Origin: Hymenobacter jeollabukensis
GTDB taxonomy: Bacteria; Bacteroidota; Bacteroidia; Cytophagales; Hymenobacteraceae
Direction: 5' to 3'
Assembly: GCF_005771675.1 (NCBI RefSeq)
Contig: NZ_VAJM01000001.1
Coordinates: 248,001 to 312,000, forward strand
DNA length: 64,000 bases
Shown: in pieces, positions 51,032-59,246 of the stretch
Layout: each line of letters begins with the position of its first letter
How positions within the stretch are numbered: position 1 is the stretch's first letter
Translations under genes and position numbers: made by a program
The notes under the pieces: model-generated
Told to the model about the DNA's origin: nothing
What the model saw: the letters and a program-made list of their open reading frames with translations, nothing else
The model's database searches: none

Positions 51032-51510
51032 TGCCCTGGCGGCGCGACGGTACTGATAAGCCCGCGGGAGCCTCAACCACGCCCCGGTCGCACCAGTAGC
51101 AAGTCGCAGACGGTTTTGCGCTGCCCGGCGTGGCCAATGCGCAACGTATCGACCAGGGCCAGCAGTGCATGCATGGTCGTGCAGACGGGCGGTGGGCACA
51201 CCGGGGCTGAAGGTGCAGGGGTGGGCCTGAAACATGTAGGACCGCACCGTAGACCAGCAGGCCGGCGACGCAGGACGTCGGAAATTTTGGCGGAACTGAT
51301 GAGGAAGAAGGCGAGGCTTTTGCCTTGCCGGGGCAAGGCGCCTGGGTCGTAATCTTCAGCAGCCCAAGCCCGCGTCCTGGGGCCGCATACCGCTGTGCTT
51401 TCACATGTCCCCACGGGAACGAGCTGACGCGCGCTTCATCAACCGCGAATCCAGGACGAAATAAGGGTTATGGTGGCGAAGCTAGGGTTGATTGGTGAGA
51501 AAAAGCGAGT

Positions 51511-51592
51511 TTATTTAAAATTATTCTAAATAATTCTTGCAGGACAAGATTCCAGAATTACTTTTACCACTGTTTAGAAATTATCTAAACAG
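51511..51592 (+). promoter_or_regulatory. Promoter flanked by two similar operator-like palindromes
   Basis: Palindrome 1 TTATTTA-N9-TAAATAA (51511-51533) and palindrome 2 CTGTTTAG-N7-CTAAACAG (51570-51592) have nearly identical cores. Between them lie a -33-like TTG (51537-51539) and TACTTTTA (51559-51566), one base from the -7 consensus, separated by 19 nt. Palindrome 2 would cover the transcription start. The TTTAGAATNATTCTAAA-like core resembles metal-regulator (Fur- or DtxR-type) boxes; the regulator is not identified. The downstream gene starts at 51773. Confidence 0.6.
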
Positions 51593-51670
51593 CGCTGCGG
51601 GAACAGCGGTGCGGCTGCCACGGGCCGGAAGGACCGGCGGCAGCCCCCCCCCGCCGCTGCCATTTCATGC

Positions 51671-51755
51671 GGTTGTCAGTTGTCAGTTGTCAGAAAATAC
51701 GCTGCCTGACCAGTACCGGGCTGACACTTGCCCTACCAACTCGCAACTGACAACC
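51671..51755. repeat. Word-built inverted repeat before the Cys-rich small gene
   Basis: GGTTGTCAGTTGTCAG-type repeats (51671-51693) pair with AACTCGCAACTGACAACC (51738-51755) with two mismatches. The same words occur in the inverted repeat at 55336-55423. It lies in the leader of the downstream gene, which starts 18 nt later. Confidence 0.8.
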
Positions 51756-51772
51756 ACCAAAACTCCACAACC

Positions 51773-52093
51773 ATGCACCGGTGCCTTCATTCCAACGAGT
51801 TCGGCTGTGCCCTGCGCTGCCCGGGTGGCTGCTGCCTGCACGTCTATTTCGGCAACGTAGCCCTGGCTCTGAAGCCCCACGAGCTGGCTCCCTGGCTCGA
51901 TACCGTCCATAATCTGTACAACGGCTACGCCCTGGAATCGGCCCAGGAGCCCGATATGCGCCGCATCAGCCTGCGCAGTCCCGTCGACAACCTCACGCTG
52001 CTGTTCAGCCTCAATGAGCTGATGTGGCTGAACGATTTGCTAACCAGTTCCAAGCTGCTACTGGAGGTGGAGCAGATTCTGGAAGATTCGTAA
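51773..52093 (+). CDS. Small Cys-rich cytoplasmic protein (DUF6686-like)
   Basis: From the ATG at 51773 the product has 106 residues, beginning MHRCLHSNEFGCALRCPGGCCLHVYFGNVAL, with five Cys residues clustered in the first 21 positions, followed by a helical region (LNELMWLNDLLTSSKLLLEVEQIL). I associate this pattern with DUF6686, a Bacteroidota family of unknown function, from memory. Its long leader starts at a promoter flanked by two operator-like palindromes, so expression is probably tightly regulated, possibly by iron or another metal. Confidence 0.75.
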   Translation: MHRCLHSNEFGCALRCPGGCCLHVYFGNVALALKPHELAPWLDTVHNLYNGYALESAQEPDMRRISLRSPVDNLTLLFSLNELMWLNDLLTSSKLLLEVEQILEDS

Positions 52094-52310
52094 CGGGCTT
52101 CCGGCGCCGGTAAAAGGCTGGCCATTCTGAGCGCAGCAAAAGACCTTCCTCCTACCCTGTACCAACTGTAAAGTGCAGCCACCAACGCCCAATTGTCAGG
52201 GCGAAGCGGCTGCGCTTTAGCGTTCCAGAAGGCTGGCGGCGGTGCAGGGTGCGAGAAGGGTCCTTAACCTTCAGCTCGGCTGGGCGCAGGGTGACGGAAA
52301 ATCTACTTTC

Positions 52311-53012
52311 CTACCGCTCCGGCAGCAAGGTCTGCAGCCGTTGGAGCTTGTGCTGGTGCAGGGTATCGAGCAGGTCGGCGGAAAGGGCCCCGAACTCCGT
52401 TTGGGCGTAGTGGCGCAGCACCCGGCCGTCGGCCAGCACGGTTATTTCGTCGCAGAGCTCGGTGAGGGAGCCCAGCAGGTGCGAGGTCAGCAGCAGGCCG
52501 GTGCCCTGCCGGCGCAGGCGGCGCAGCATTTCCATCAGCAGCAGGTTGGCGCCCAGGTCAAGGCCGTTGAAGGGCTCGTCGAGGATGAGGTAGCGGAAGG
52601 GCTGCACCAGCAGCGGCAGCAGCGCCAGCTTCTTTTTCATGCCGGCCGAGTAGGTTTCGGCGTACTGATCGAGGGGCAGCTCCAGCAGCTCGTTCCAGGC
52701 ATCGAGGCCGCGCACGGGCTGGCGACGGGCCTGCAGACAGAAGGTGACGTACTCGCGGCCAGTCAGGCGCGGGTAGAAAAACGGCTCGTAGGGCAGCAGG
52801 CCGGCGCATTCGCGGATGGCCTGGCCGCTGGCTTCGCGCACCTCGCCCTGGTAATCGGCCAGCAGTCCGTAGAGGCAGCTCAGCAGGGTGGTTTTGCCGG
52901 CCCCGTTGGCGCCCACCAGCCCATGAATGCTGCCGGGCCGCAGTGTCAGGCTCACGCCGCGCAGCACCTCGTGGCGGCCGTAGCGGTAGTGCAGGTCGCG
53001 GATGTTAATCAT
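52311..53012 (-). CDS. ABC transporter ATP-binding protein
   Basis: The 233-residue ATPase has Walker A GANGAGKTT, signature YSAGMKKKLALLPLL, and Walker B YLILDEPFNGLD, as in the ABC-2 family ATPases that pair with one integral-membrane protein. It overlaps the start of the upstream permease-like gene by 8 nt, so the two are one transport unit. The cargo is unknown. Confidence 0.92.
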   Translation of the reverse strand: MINIRDLHYRYGRHEVLRGVSLTLRPGSIHGLVGANGAGKTTLLSCLYGLLADYQGEVREASGQAIRECAGLLPYEPFFYPRLTGREYVTFCLQARRQPVRGLDAWNELLELPLDQYAETYSAGMKKKLALLPLLVQPFRYLILDEPFNGLDLGANLLLMEMLRRLRRQGTGLLLTSHLLGSLTELCDEITVLADGRVLRHYAQTEFGALSADLLDTLHQHKLQRLQTLLPER

Positions 53013-53946
53013 AGCGGTAGGTGCGGAGGCGGTAGCGGCTGCGCCAGACGAGGCCCACCAGCGCGGCGGCCAGCAGGGCCGCGTACACCGAATGGACCAG
53101 AATGAGGAAGCCCAGCGCCACCACCGCGCCCTGGGCGTAGCGCATGATGGTGACGTGCGGGTAGAACGTGTATTTAGCCAATATCACCAGGGTCAGCACC
53201 GTCAGGCACCAGAGCAGCAGCGCGGCGGCCCCACCCCAGCTCGCGGCGCCCAGCCCCAGCAGGACCAGAAACGGCGCGGCCGTCAGCCCGAAGTACAGGA
53301 CGGCCCAGCCCAGGCGGCCGCGCAGCCACTGCCCGGGGCTGCGGGCCGCGCTCAGCAGCATCTCCACGGGTTCGGGCACGTCGTAGAAGCTGGTGACGAG
53401 CAGTAGCCACGCGACCAGGCACAGCGCGGGCGCAGCGCTTTGCTCGCGCTGCCACACGGCTACGGCCAGCAGCACCAGCCACAGCAGCCAGCCGGTCCGG
53501 CGGCGCAGCCCGCTCACCCATTCGAAGGCCTCGGCCCGCACCAGGCTGCGGCGGGTGCGGGCGGTGCGCTCGGCCGCAGGGGGCAGCAGGACGGCCAGCG
53601 GCGGCAGCAGCACGGTGAGCAGGGCACTCCACCAGTAGCCGAAGGGCAACAGCCAAGCGGCCCCTAACAGCCCAAGCACCACGTACTCCCCCATCAGCCA
53701 GCGGCGGTACTGCGGCGCTGTGAGCTGCAGAAACGTCAGGTCAGCGCGCTGGCGGTGGCCCCCCACGACGGCCAGGGCCAGCAGCGGCGGCACGGCCCAT
53801 TGCGCGGCGGGCTGGGTGGCCAGCACCAGCCACAGCTGCCGCCCGGCCGCCGCCAGCAGCACCAACAGCAAGGCCGCGCGCCACCAGCCCAGCTCGGCCC
53901 ATTGGCGCGTTTGGGTGCGCAGGCGCAGAAGCAGGTAGTCTTTCAT
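53005..53946 (-). CDS. ABC transporter permease-like membrane protein
   Basis: The 313-residue protein has about eight TM segments after a short cytoplasmic N-terminus (MKDYLLLRLRTQTRQWAELG). It has no periplasmic domain, as for ABC-2-type permeases. It overlaps the ATP-binding protein gene by 8 nt at its 3' end and follows the saccharopine-dehydrogenase-like gene by 21 nt. Sequence conservation to named permeases is weak, so the assignment rests mainly on the partner. Confidence 0.75.
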   Translation of the reverse strand: MKDYLLLRLRTQTRQWAELGWWRAALLLVLLAAAGRQLWLVLATQPAAQWAVPPLLALAVVGGHRQRADLTFLQLTAPQYRRWLMGEYVVLGLLGAAWLLPFGYWWSALLTVLLPPLAVLLPPAAERTARTRRSLVRAEAFEWVSGLRRRTGWLLWLVLLAVAVWQREQSAAPALCLVAWLLLVTSFYDVPEPVEMLLSAARSPGQWLRGRLGWAVLYFGLTAAPFLVLLGLGAASWGGAAALLLWCLTVLTLVILAKYTFYPHVTIMRYAQGAVVALGFLILVHSVYAALLAAALVGLVWRSRYRLRTYRYD

Positions 53947-53967
53947 CGGGCCGATAACGCGGCGGGG

Positions 53968-55320
53968 CTAGGCCAGCGCGTGTTCCGATTCCACAAACCG
54001 AATGTTGTAGTCGATTTCCAGCTCCCGCAGAATGGGCCGGTATAGGTCGGCGTGCACGGGCACCACCACGCCCTGGTGGGCCACCTCGCCCCGGGCCAGA
54101 CGGCGCACGGCCATGCCCAGCGGCAAACCCACGGTCTTGGCCATGGCCGTGTGCACCGCGTCGTCGCCGGTAACCACCAGCGAGGAAGTGCGCTGCTGCG
54201 CGGGGCCACCCTCGGCCGGCTCGTACTCAAACAGGTGCTGCATCACAATCATGTCGTGGTCGTGGGGTTGCAGCTGCCATTTGGCGGTCAGCAGGCGCTC
54301 CAGCAGCTGCGCGGGCGTGGCGTCGGGCAGGCCCACGGGCGCGGGGCCGAACAGCCCGGCCCAGGCGAGGCGCTGCATTTCTTCGCCGGCGGGGTCGAGG
54401 CCGAGGTAGGCGGCCACGCGCGCGGGCAGCGCCAATTCGGCGGCCGGCGGCAGGAACGACTCGATCAGGCTGGCCCAGGGCAGCTCGGCGGCGTTGCCGA
54501 GGTGATAGGAGTCGTCAGTGAGGCCCAGCGCGACCAGGGCGGCCCAGGCGGCGCAGTAGCCGGGACGGCGCAGGGTGCCGCGCAGCATGGTCGGAATGTC
54601 GTCGAGGCCGTAGAGCGGGCGGTAGCTCAGGGAGTCGCGGTTGGCGTAGCCCTCAAACTCGCCGTAGCCCGGCACGCTTAGCCGCTCGGTGCGCCGAAAC
54701 AGCTGCTGGTACGGGATGAAGCGCGGGTGCCCGCCCTCGATGTAGCGGGCCGTGCCCTGCCCGGCCACCACCACGTTGCGCGGGTTCCAGGTGAACTTGT
54801 AGCGCCACGGATTGTCGCCCTCCGAGTCGGGCGCCATCAGCCCGCCGCAGTACGACTTAAACGACGTCAGCCGCCCGCCCTGGGCCCGGATTTCCTCGAT
54901 GACGGGCAGCGCCGACATGTGGTCCAGCCCCGGGTCGAGCCCGCATTCCATCAGAAACGTCAGCCCCTGCGCCTTGGCCTGGGCATCGAAGCCGCGAATT
55001 TCCTCGGTGGCGTACGAGGCCGTGGCCAGGTGCCGGCCGTGGTGCAGGCAGGCCTGGGCCACCAGCGGGTGAAACAGCGCCGGCAGCATCGAAATGGCCA
55101 CTTCGTGCGCGGCCACCAGCTCGTGCAGCCGCTCCGTCTGCCCGATTTCGAAGGCTACGGCCCGGGCCCGCTCGCCGTGCGCGGCCACCACCGGGCCCAG
55201 CGGCTCGGGGTTCACGTCGGCAATGGTGAGCTGCCAGTCTTCGGTGGCGAGGTGGCGAAGCAGGTACTGAATCAGGGACGAAGCCGAGCGGCCAGCGCCG
55301 AGCAGGAGGATGCGGGTCAT
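53968..55320 (-). CDS. Saccharopine dehydrogenase family protein
   Basis: The 450-residue protein has an N-terminal Rossmann fold (ILLLGAGRSASSLIQYLL; TIADVNPEPLG) and the saccharopine dehydrogenase C-terminal domain with FLMECGLDPGLDHMSALPVI and SYCGGLMAPDSEGDNPWRYKFTWNPRNVV. The GLDPGLDHM and CGG motifs are typical of saccharopine-forming or splitting enzymes of lysine degradation or 2-aminoadipate metabolism. No partner lysine genes are nearby, so the direction of the reaction is uncertain. The ABC genes follow on the same strand. Confidence 0.88.
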   Translation of the reverse strand: MTRILLLGAGRSASSLIQYLLRHLATEDWQLTIADVNPEPLGPVVAAHGERARAVAFEIGQTERLHELVAAHEVAISMLPALFHPLVAQACLHHGRHLATASYATEEIRGFDAQAKAQGLTFLMECGLDPGLDHMSALPVIEEIRAQGGRLTSFKSYCGGLMAPDSEGDNPWRYKFTWNPRNVVVAGQGTARYIEGGHPRFIPYQQLFRRTERLSVPGYGEFEGYANRDSLSYRPLYGLDDIPTMLRGTLRRPGYCAAWAALVALGLTDDSYHLGNAAELPWASLIESFLPPAAELALPARVAAYLGLDPAGEEMQRLAWAGLFGPAPVGLPDATPAQLLERLLTAKWQLQPHDHDMIVMQHLFEYEPAEGGPAQQRTSSLVVTGDDAVHTAMAKTVGLPLGMAVRRLARGEVAHQGVVVPVHADLYRPILRELEIDYNIRFVESEHALA

Positions 55321-55335
55321 GCAGGTGGGAAAGTG

Positions 55336-55423
55336 AGTTATCTGTTGCGAGTTGTCGGTTGTCAGGGGGCTGGTGCTGCCAATTTTTCAATGACTGACAA
55401 CCCACAACTCGCAACTGACAACT
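55336..55423. repeat. Word-built inverted repeat between divergent genes
   Basis: 30-nt arms (55336-55365 and 55394-55423) pair with three mismatches, consisting of GTTGTCAGTTGCGAGTTGT words, the same vocabulary as at 51671-51755. It separates the saccharopine-dehydrogenase-like gene from cdd. The gap 55424-55525 otherwise contains only likely cdd promoter sequence. Confidence 0.82.
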
Positions 55424-55525
55424 GATTCCTGCCCGAAATGTACTATTTTCGTCCCCCGTGGCCCAACGGGGCCACCGTTCAGGTGGCTGCATTCCCTTCT
55501 TTTCCCGCCGTTTTTGAGCCTTCTG

Positions 55526-56014
55526 ATGGCCCAAACCCTGAACCTTACCATTACCGCCGACGTGCTGACGCCGGCGGAACTCTCCGCCGACGAAGCCCGC
55601 TGCTGGCAGGCCGCCCAGGCCGCCACCGACCACGCGTACGCGCCTTACTCCCACTTCCACGTCGGCGCCGCCCTGCTGCTTGATGACGGCAGCATCACCT
55701 GGAACACCAACCAGGAAAACGCTGCCTATCCCTCCGGCCTCTGCGCCGAGCGCACCGTGCTCTTCGGCCTGAACGGCCAGCCCGGCCGCACCGTCAAGCT
55801 GATGGCCGTGGCCGCCCGCCCCCAAAACGGCGAGTTCGTGGCCGTCACCTCCTGCGGCGCCTGCCGCCAGGTGATGGCCGAGTCCGAAAGCCGGCAGGCC
55901 GAGTCGATTCCGCTGCTGCTGCCCGGCCCCAACGGCACCATCTGGCGCTTCCACAGCCTGGCCGACCTGCTCCCCTTCCAGTTTATGTCGGACGTGCTGC
56001 CGGCCCGCGGCTAA
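55526..56014 (+). CDS. cdd: Cytidine deaminase
   Basis: The 162-residue protein deaminates cytidine/deoxycytidine for pyrimidine salvage. Zinc motifs: SGLCAERTVLFG (His/Cys-Ala-Glu, with the catalytic Glu) and TSCGACRQVMAE (CxxC pair). YAPYSHFHVGAALLLDDG precedes them. ATG 55526 is preferred to 55514, which would add four residues. It has its own promoter region opposite the saccharopine-dehydrogenase-like gene, and the esterase gene follows 48 nt later. Confidence 0.95.
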   Translation: MAQTLNLTITADVLTPAELSADEARCWQAAQAATDHAYAPYSHFHVGAALLLDDGSITWNTNQENAAYPSGLCAERTVLFGLNGQPGRTVKLMAVAARPQNGEFVAVTSCGACRQVMAESESRQAESIPLLLPGPNGTIWRFHSLADLLPFQFMSDVLPARG

Positions 56015-56062
56015 CCAAACGGGCGGGCGGTGGTTATTCGCCCGCCCGCTCAGTTGCCCGCT

Positions 56063-56719
56063 ATGGAAGCCCACGAACACCGCCTGCAGGTGCCCCGCAC
56101 CGCCCGCTACTACCAGCTCGGCGAGCTGGCCACCGCCCGCCAGCTCTTCGTGGTTTGCCACGGCTACGGACAGCTGGCGGCGTATTTCATCCGCCACTTT
56201 CGCCTGGCCGTCGACACCGTGCCCGGCACGGTCGTGGTAGCGCCCGAAGGCCTCTCCAGGTTCTACCTGCAGGGCAACAGCGGCCGCGTGGGCGCCACCT
56301 GGATGACGAGCGAGGACCGCCTCACCGAAATCGAGGACTTCTCGGCCTACCTTGACACCCTGCTTCAGCAGCTGCTGGCCGCCGCACCCGCCGATGTCGC
56401 GGTGACGGTGCTCGGCTTTTCGCAGGGTGCCACCACCGTCAGCCGCTGGCTGCTGCGCAGCGGCTTCACGCCCGCGCACCTGGTCCTCTGGGCCGGCACC
56501 TTCCCCGCCGACGTCGACCCCACCGCAGCCACCGCCCTGCTCACCCGCGTGCCCCGCCTCACCGTCGTCTGCGGCGACTCGGACAGCTATTTGCCCGAGG
56601 AGCGCGTCAACGAGCAGCTGGCCCTGCTGCGCGGATTGGGCGCCCAGCCAGACATGATTTGGTTTGAAGGCAACCACGAGATGAAGCCGCCCATCCTACG
56701 CCGGCTGGCGCAGCACTAA
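56063..56719 (+). CDS. Alpha/beta-hydrolase esterase (carboxylesterase/phospholipase family)
   Basis: The 218-residue protein is a compact alpha/beta-hydrolase: oxyanion loop LFVVCHGYGQLAAYFI, nucleophile Ser in VLGFSQGATTVSRW, acid Asp in VVCGDSDSYLPEE and His in FEGNHEMKPPIL. It resembles phospholipase/carboxylesterase family members that hydrolyse small esters. ATG 56063 follows the family; the earlier ATG at 56030 overlaps the probable cdd leader. No signal peptide, so cytoplasmic. Confidence 0.88.
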   Translation: MEAHEHRLQVPRTARYYQLGELATARQLFVVCHGYGQLAAYFIRHFRLAVDTVPGTVVVAPEGLSRFYLQGNSGRVGATWMTSEDRLTEIEDFSAYLDTLLQQLLAAAPADVAVTVLGFSQGATTVSRWLLRSGFTPAHLVLWAGTFPADVDPTAATALLTRVPRLTVVCGDSDSYLPEERVNEQLALLRGLGAQPDMIWFEGNHEMKPPILRRLAQH

Positions 56720-56734
56720 TTCAGGCAAAAGCAA

Positions 56735-56758
56735 ACGGCCCGCTGAGTAGCGGGCCGT
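56735..56758. terminator. Hairpin between convergent esterase and SDR genes
   Basis: ACGGCCCGCT (56735-56744) pairs with AGCGGGCCGT (56749-56758), a 10-bp stem with a 4-nt loop, flanked by AAA on the left and TTC on the right. It likely serves both genes. Confidence 0.7.
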
Positions 56759-56786
56759 TCGTCTTGTGGCGCTAATGAAATGAGGG

Positions 56787-57539
56787 CTACCCCGGCTGCT
56801 TGACGATGGTCGTAGCGGCGGCCTGGGCCCCGGCCAGGATGGTGACTTCCGAAATGGTCACGTGCGGCGGGCGCGTTACAATGAACTGGATGACTTCGGC
56901 CACGTCCTCGGGCTTGAGCGGCTCGAAGCCCTGGTACACCTTGGCCGCCCGCTCCGCGTCGCCCTTGAAGCGCACCGCCGAAAACTCCGTTTCCACGGCG
57001 CCGGGGTTTACCTCCGCCACCCGGATGCCCAGGCTGATCAAATCCAGCCGCATGCCCTTGCTGAGCGAGGCCACGGCCGCCTTGGAGGCGCAGTACACGT
57101 TACCGTTGGCGTAGGCCTCGTGTCCGGCAATGGAGCCGATGTTGACGATAAAGCCGCTGCGTCGTTCCTGCATCACCGGCAGCACCGCGTGGGTCACGTT
57201 CAGCAGCCCGCGCACGTTGCTGTCGAGCATCAGGTCCCAGTCGTTCGGGTCGCCGTCCTGAATCGGCGCCAGGCCGTGGGCGTTGCCGGCATTGTTGACG
57301 AGCACGTCAATCTGCCGAAAAGCTACCGGCAGGCTGTCGACGGCCGCGATGGTAGCGGCCCGGTCGCGCACGTCGAAAGTCAGAATATGGACCGGCGCGG
57401 GGCCCAGCGCGGCGGCCAGCTCCTCCAGCCGCTCCCGCCGCCGCCCCGTCACGACCAGCTGGAAGCCGACCTGCGCCAGCGCCACCGCCGTAGCCCGCCC
57501 GATACCCGACGAAGCGCCGGTTACAAGTGCTGTTTTCAT
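56787..57539 (-). CDS. SDR family NAD(P)-dependent oxidoreductase
   Basis: The 250-residue protein is a classical short-chain dehydrogenase: cofactor loop VTGASSGIGRATAVAL, NNAGNAHGLAPI, catalytic Ser in IVNIGSIAGHEAY and YxxxK in VYCASKAAVASL. ADP-ribose-binding Arg in VTGRRRERLEELA suggests NADP preference. It most resembles YdfG/serine dehydrogenase-type 3-hydroxyacid dehydrogenases. Substrate unknown. Confidence 0.9.
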   Translation of the reverse strand: MKTALVTGASSGIGRATAVALAQVGFQLVVTGRRRERLEELAAALGPAPVHILTFDVRDRAATIAAVDSLPVAFRQIDVLVNNAGNAHGLAPIQDGDPNDWDLMLDSNVRGLLNVTHAVLPVMQERRSGFIVNIGSIAGHEAYANGNVYCASKAAVASLSKGMRLDLISLGIRVAEVNPGAVETEFSAVRFKGDAERAAKVYQGFEPLKPEDVAEVIQFIVTRPPHVTISEVTILAGAQAAATTIVKQPG

Positions 57540-57545
57540 CTTGCG

Positions 57546-57625
57546 AAATGGTTAAATGGCTGAATGGTCAAACGGTTGATTGTTCTGTTACCAGAACGAC
57601 CAGCCATTTATCCATTCAGCCATTT
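57546..57625. repeat. Word-built inverted repeat between porT and the SDR gene
   Basis: AAATGGCTGAATGG (57554-57567) pairs perfectly with 57612-57625; flanking AAATGGTTAAATGG-type words extend the arms. It fills most of the 98-nt gap between the stop of porT and the start of the SDR gene. Confidence 0.8.
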
Positions 57626-57637
57626 GACAGTCAAAAC

Positions 57638-58438
57638 TTATTCAAACGTGAAGTACAGCGTCACCGTGTTGCTGCGGATGCGCTGAAAGCTGCGCGAGTA
57701 CACGTCGGGGGCACCCGGCTGGGCCAAGTTGGTCAGCCCGTGCGAGAAGCGCAGTTCGGGCGCAAACTTGAAGAACGGGTAGAACAGGTCCAGCCCCACC
57801 CCGTACTCGATGGCGAAGTCCGAGGTGCCCACCTGCATCTGGTTGCGCTCCGGGTCGCGGCGGCGGTTGCCGATGTTAAAGCTCTGCCGCACGCCGCCCA
57901 CCAGGTACATGCGGGTGTTGCGCCGCCGGTCCGACTTAAACTTGATCAGCAGCGGCACATCCAGCTGCGTCGAGCCGATTTCCTGGTTGTTGATTTCCTC
58001 CGTTGCGTTGCCCACTTTCTCGAACTCCACCTGCCGCGTCAGAAACGACACGCCGGGAATAAAGCGCAGGTTCCAGTGGTCGGCCAGGCGCACGTCGTTG
58101 ACGAAGCCCACCGCGAAGCCGGGGGCCACCTTGGCGTTGGCCGCAATACCGGTGCCGCCCTTGATGCGGTCCACGTAGTACTGCGAGTGCTCCAGCCGGT
58201 AGCGCGACATGTTCAGGCCAATGTTGAAGCCCGGGCGGTACCACCGCTCGTCGTAGCCCGGCAGGTTGTTCACCGTCACCGATTTCACCTGCCCGTTCTT
58301 GCCGCGCTTAGCTTTGGTGTAGCTTTTATTCTGGGCCAGGGCCGCCGTGGGCAGGCCCAGCAGTAGCAGCGCCAACAGGCGCAGCGTTACTTGGTGGCGG
58401 TGTAGATGGAGCTGATGCCGAAGGTGAGCGGTTGCCAT
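57638..58438 (-). CDS. porT: PorT: type IX secretion outer-membrane beta-barrel protein
   Basis: The product is up to 266 residues: signal peptide (LRLLALLLLGLPTAALAQ) and an eight-strand beta-barrel with RWYRPGFNIGLNMSRYRLEHS and a C-terminal aromatic residue (VTLYFTFE). PorT is part of the Bacteroidota type IX secretion apparatus, and its gene commonly follows ubiE, as here. The ATG at 58438 overlaps the ubiE end by 52 nt and gives a long n-region; a TTG near 58377 would give a shorter normal signal peptide, so the start is uncertain. Confidence 0.85.
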   Translation of the reverse strand: MATAHLRHQLHLHRHQVTLRLLALLLLGLPTAALAQNKSYTKAKRGKNGQVKSVTVNNLPGYDERWYRPGFNIGLNMSRYRLEHSQYYVDRIKGGTGIAANAKVAPGFAVGFVNDVRLADHWNLRFIPGVSFLTRQVEFEKVGNATEEINNQEIGSTQLDVPLLIKFKSDRRRNTRMYLVGGVRQSFNIGNRRRDPERNQMQVGTSDFAIEYGVGLDLFYPFFKFAPELRFSHGLTNLAQPGAPDVYSRSFQRIRSNTVTLYFTFE

Positions 58439-59112
58439 TGGGGAGAAGTAAATCCGACCTCGCGCAGGATGGTCAGAAAATCCGGACCGTCGGGGAAGGC
58501 CTGCACCGATTCGGGCAGGTAGGTGTAGGCCGCGCGGTCCTTGGAAATCAATTTGCCGAATACCGGCAGCACGTGCCGGAAGTAGAAGTTGTAGGCCTGC
58601 TTGAAGGGAAACTTGCGGGGCTTGGAAAACTCCAGAATCACCACTTTACCGCCCGGTCGCAGCACGCGCTGCATTTCGGCCAGGCCCTGCCGCAGGTTTT
58701 CAAAGTTACGCACCCCGAAGGAAGCCGTCACCGCGTCGAAGGTGTTGTCCTCGAAGGGTAGGTTCTCCGAGTCGCCCAGCTGCAGCTCCACGCGGTGGCC
58801 CAGGCCCCGGTCGCGCACCTTGCGGCGCCCCACCTCCAGCATGCCCTCCGAAATGTCGACGCCCGTCACGTGGGCCTGCTCGCCCAGCTTCAGGGTTTCG
58901 AAGGCGAAGTCGCCGGTGCCGGTGGCAATGTCCAGAATACGGCTCGGGTGCAGGGCTTTCAGCTCGCCCACGGCCTTGCGGCGCCAGTAGATATCGGTGC
59001 CGGCGCTCAGGAAGTGGTTCAGGAAGTCATACTTGCCCGCGATGCTGTTGAACATCTGCGCGACCTGCGTCTTCTTGCCGGTGGGGTCGTCTTTGTAGGG
59101 TACTACGGTCAT
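58387..59112 (-). CDS. ubiE: Demethylmenaquinone methyltransferase (UbiE/MenG)
   Basis: The 241-residue SAM methyltransferase makes menaquinone. Motifs: QVAQMFNSIAGKYDFLNHFLSAG, motif I RILDIATGTGDFAFE, PFEDNTFDAVTASFGVRNFEN and RPGGKVVILEFSKPRKFP, all hallmarks. Start at 59112 is set by homology; the earlier ATG at 59235 would lie in the terminator of the OmpA-family gene. It overlaps the porT start. Confidence 0.96.
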   Translation of the reverse strand: MTVVPYKDDPTGKKTQVAQMFNSIAGKYDFLNHFLSAGTDIYWRRKAVGELKALHPSRILDIATGTGDFAFETLKLGEQAHVTGVDISEGMLEVGRRKVRDRGLGHRVELQLGDSENLPFEDNTFDAVTASFGVRNFENLRQGLAEMQRVLRPGGKVVILEFSKPRKFPFKQAYNFYFRHVLPVFGKLISKDRAAYTYLPESVQAFPDGPDFLTILREVGFTSPQWQPLTFGISSIYTATK

Positions 59113-59185
59113 GGTGCGGTGGGCGTACAAACGGCCAAAGGGGCCGCAAATTGCCCAATAACAACGGAGCCGCCCGCATAATGTT

Positions 59186-59224
59186 AAAAAAAAGCGGGTC
59201 GGACCACTGGTCCGACCCGCTTTT
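59186..59224 (-). terminator. Intrinsic terminator of the OmpA-family gene
   Basis: A 13-bp perfect stem (59193-59205 with 59209-59221, AGCGGGTCGGACC) with a 3-nt loop, preceded by A8 (T-tract on minus). It also lies upstream of ubiE on the same strand. Confidence 0.88.
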
Positions 59225-59246
59225 CGGGCTGCCAAAACCGGCTAGG

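Larger units (their letters stand above)
51032..51772. other. 740-nt intergenic region with no recognised gene upstream of a palindrome-flanked promoter
   Basis: From 51032 to about 51500 the sequence is GC-rich with scattered ORFs on both strands (longest about 113 codons, minus 51073-51414, no recognisable motif), which I do not consider genes. From 51500 it turns AT-rich and holds the palindrome/promoter region (51511-51592) and an inverted repeat at 51671-51755. Confidence 0.45.

Noticed and set aside
51073-51414. Minus-strand ORF of 113 codons after trmN6
   Set aside because: No recognisable motif and many Pro/Arg/Cys residues typical of shadow frames; weak evidence at best.
54857-56677. 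606-codon minus ORF over cdd, the esterase and an inverted repeat
   Set aside because: It is antisense to two well-supported genes and covers a non-coding repeat.
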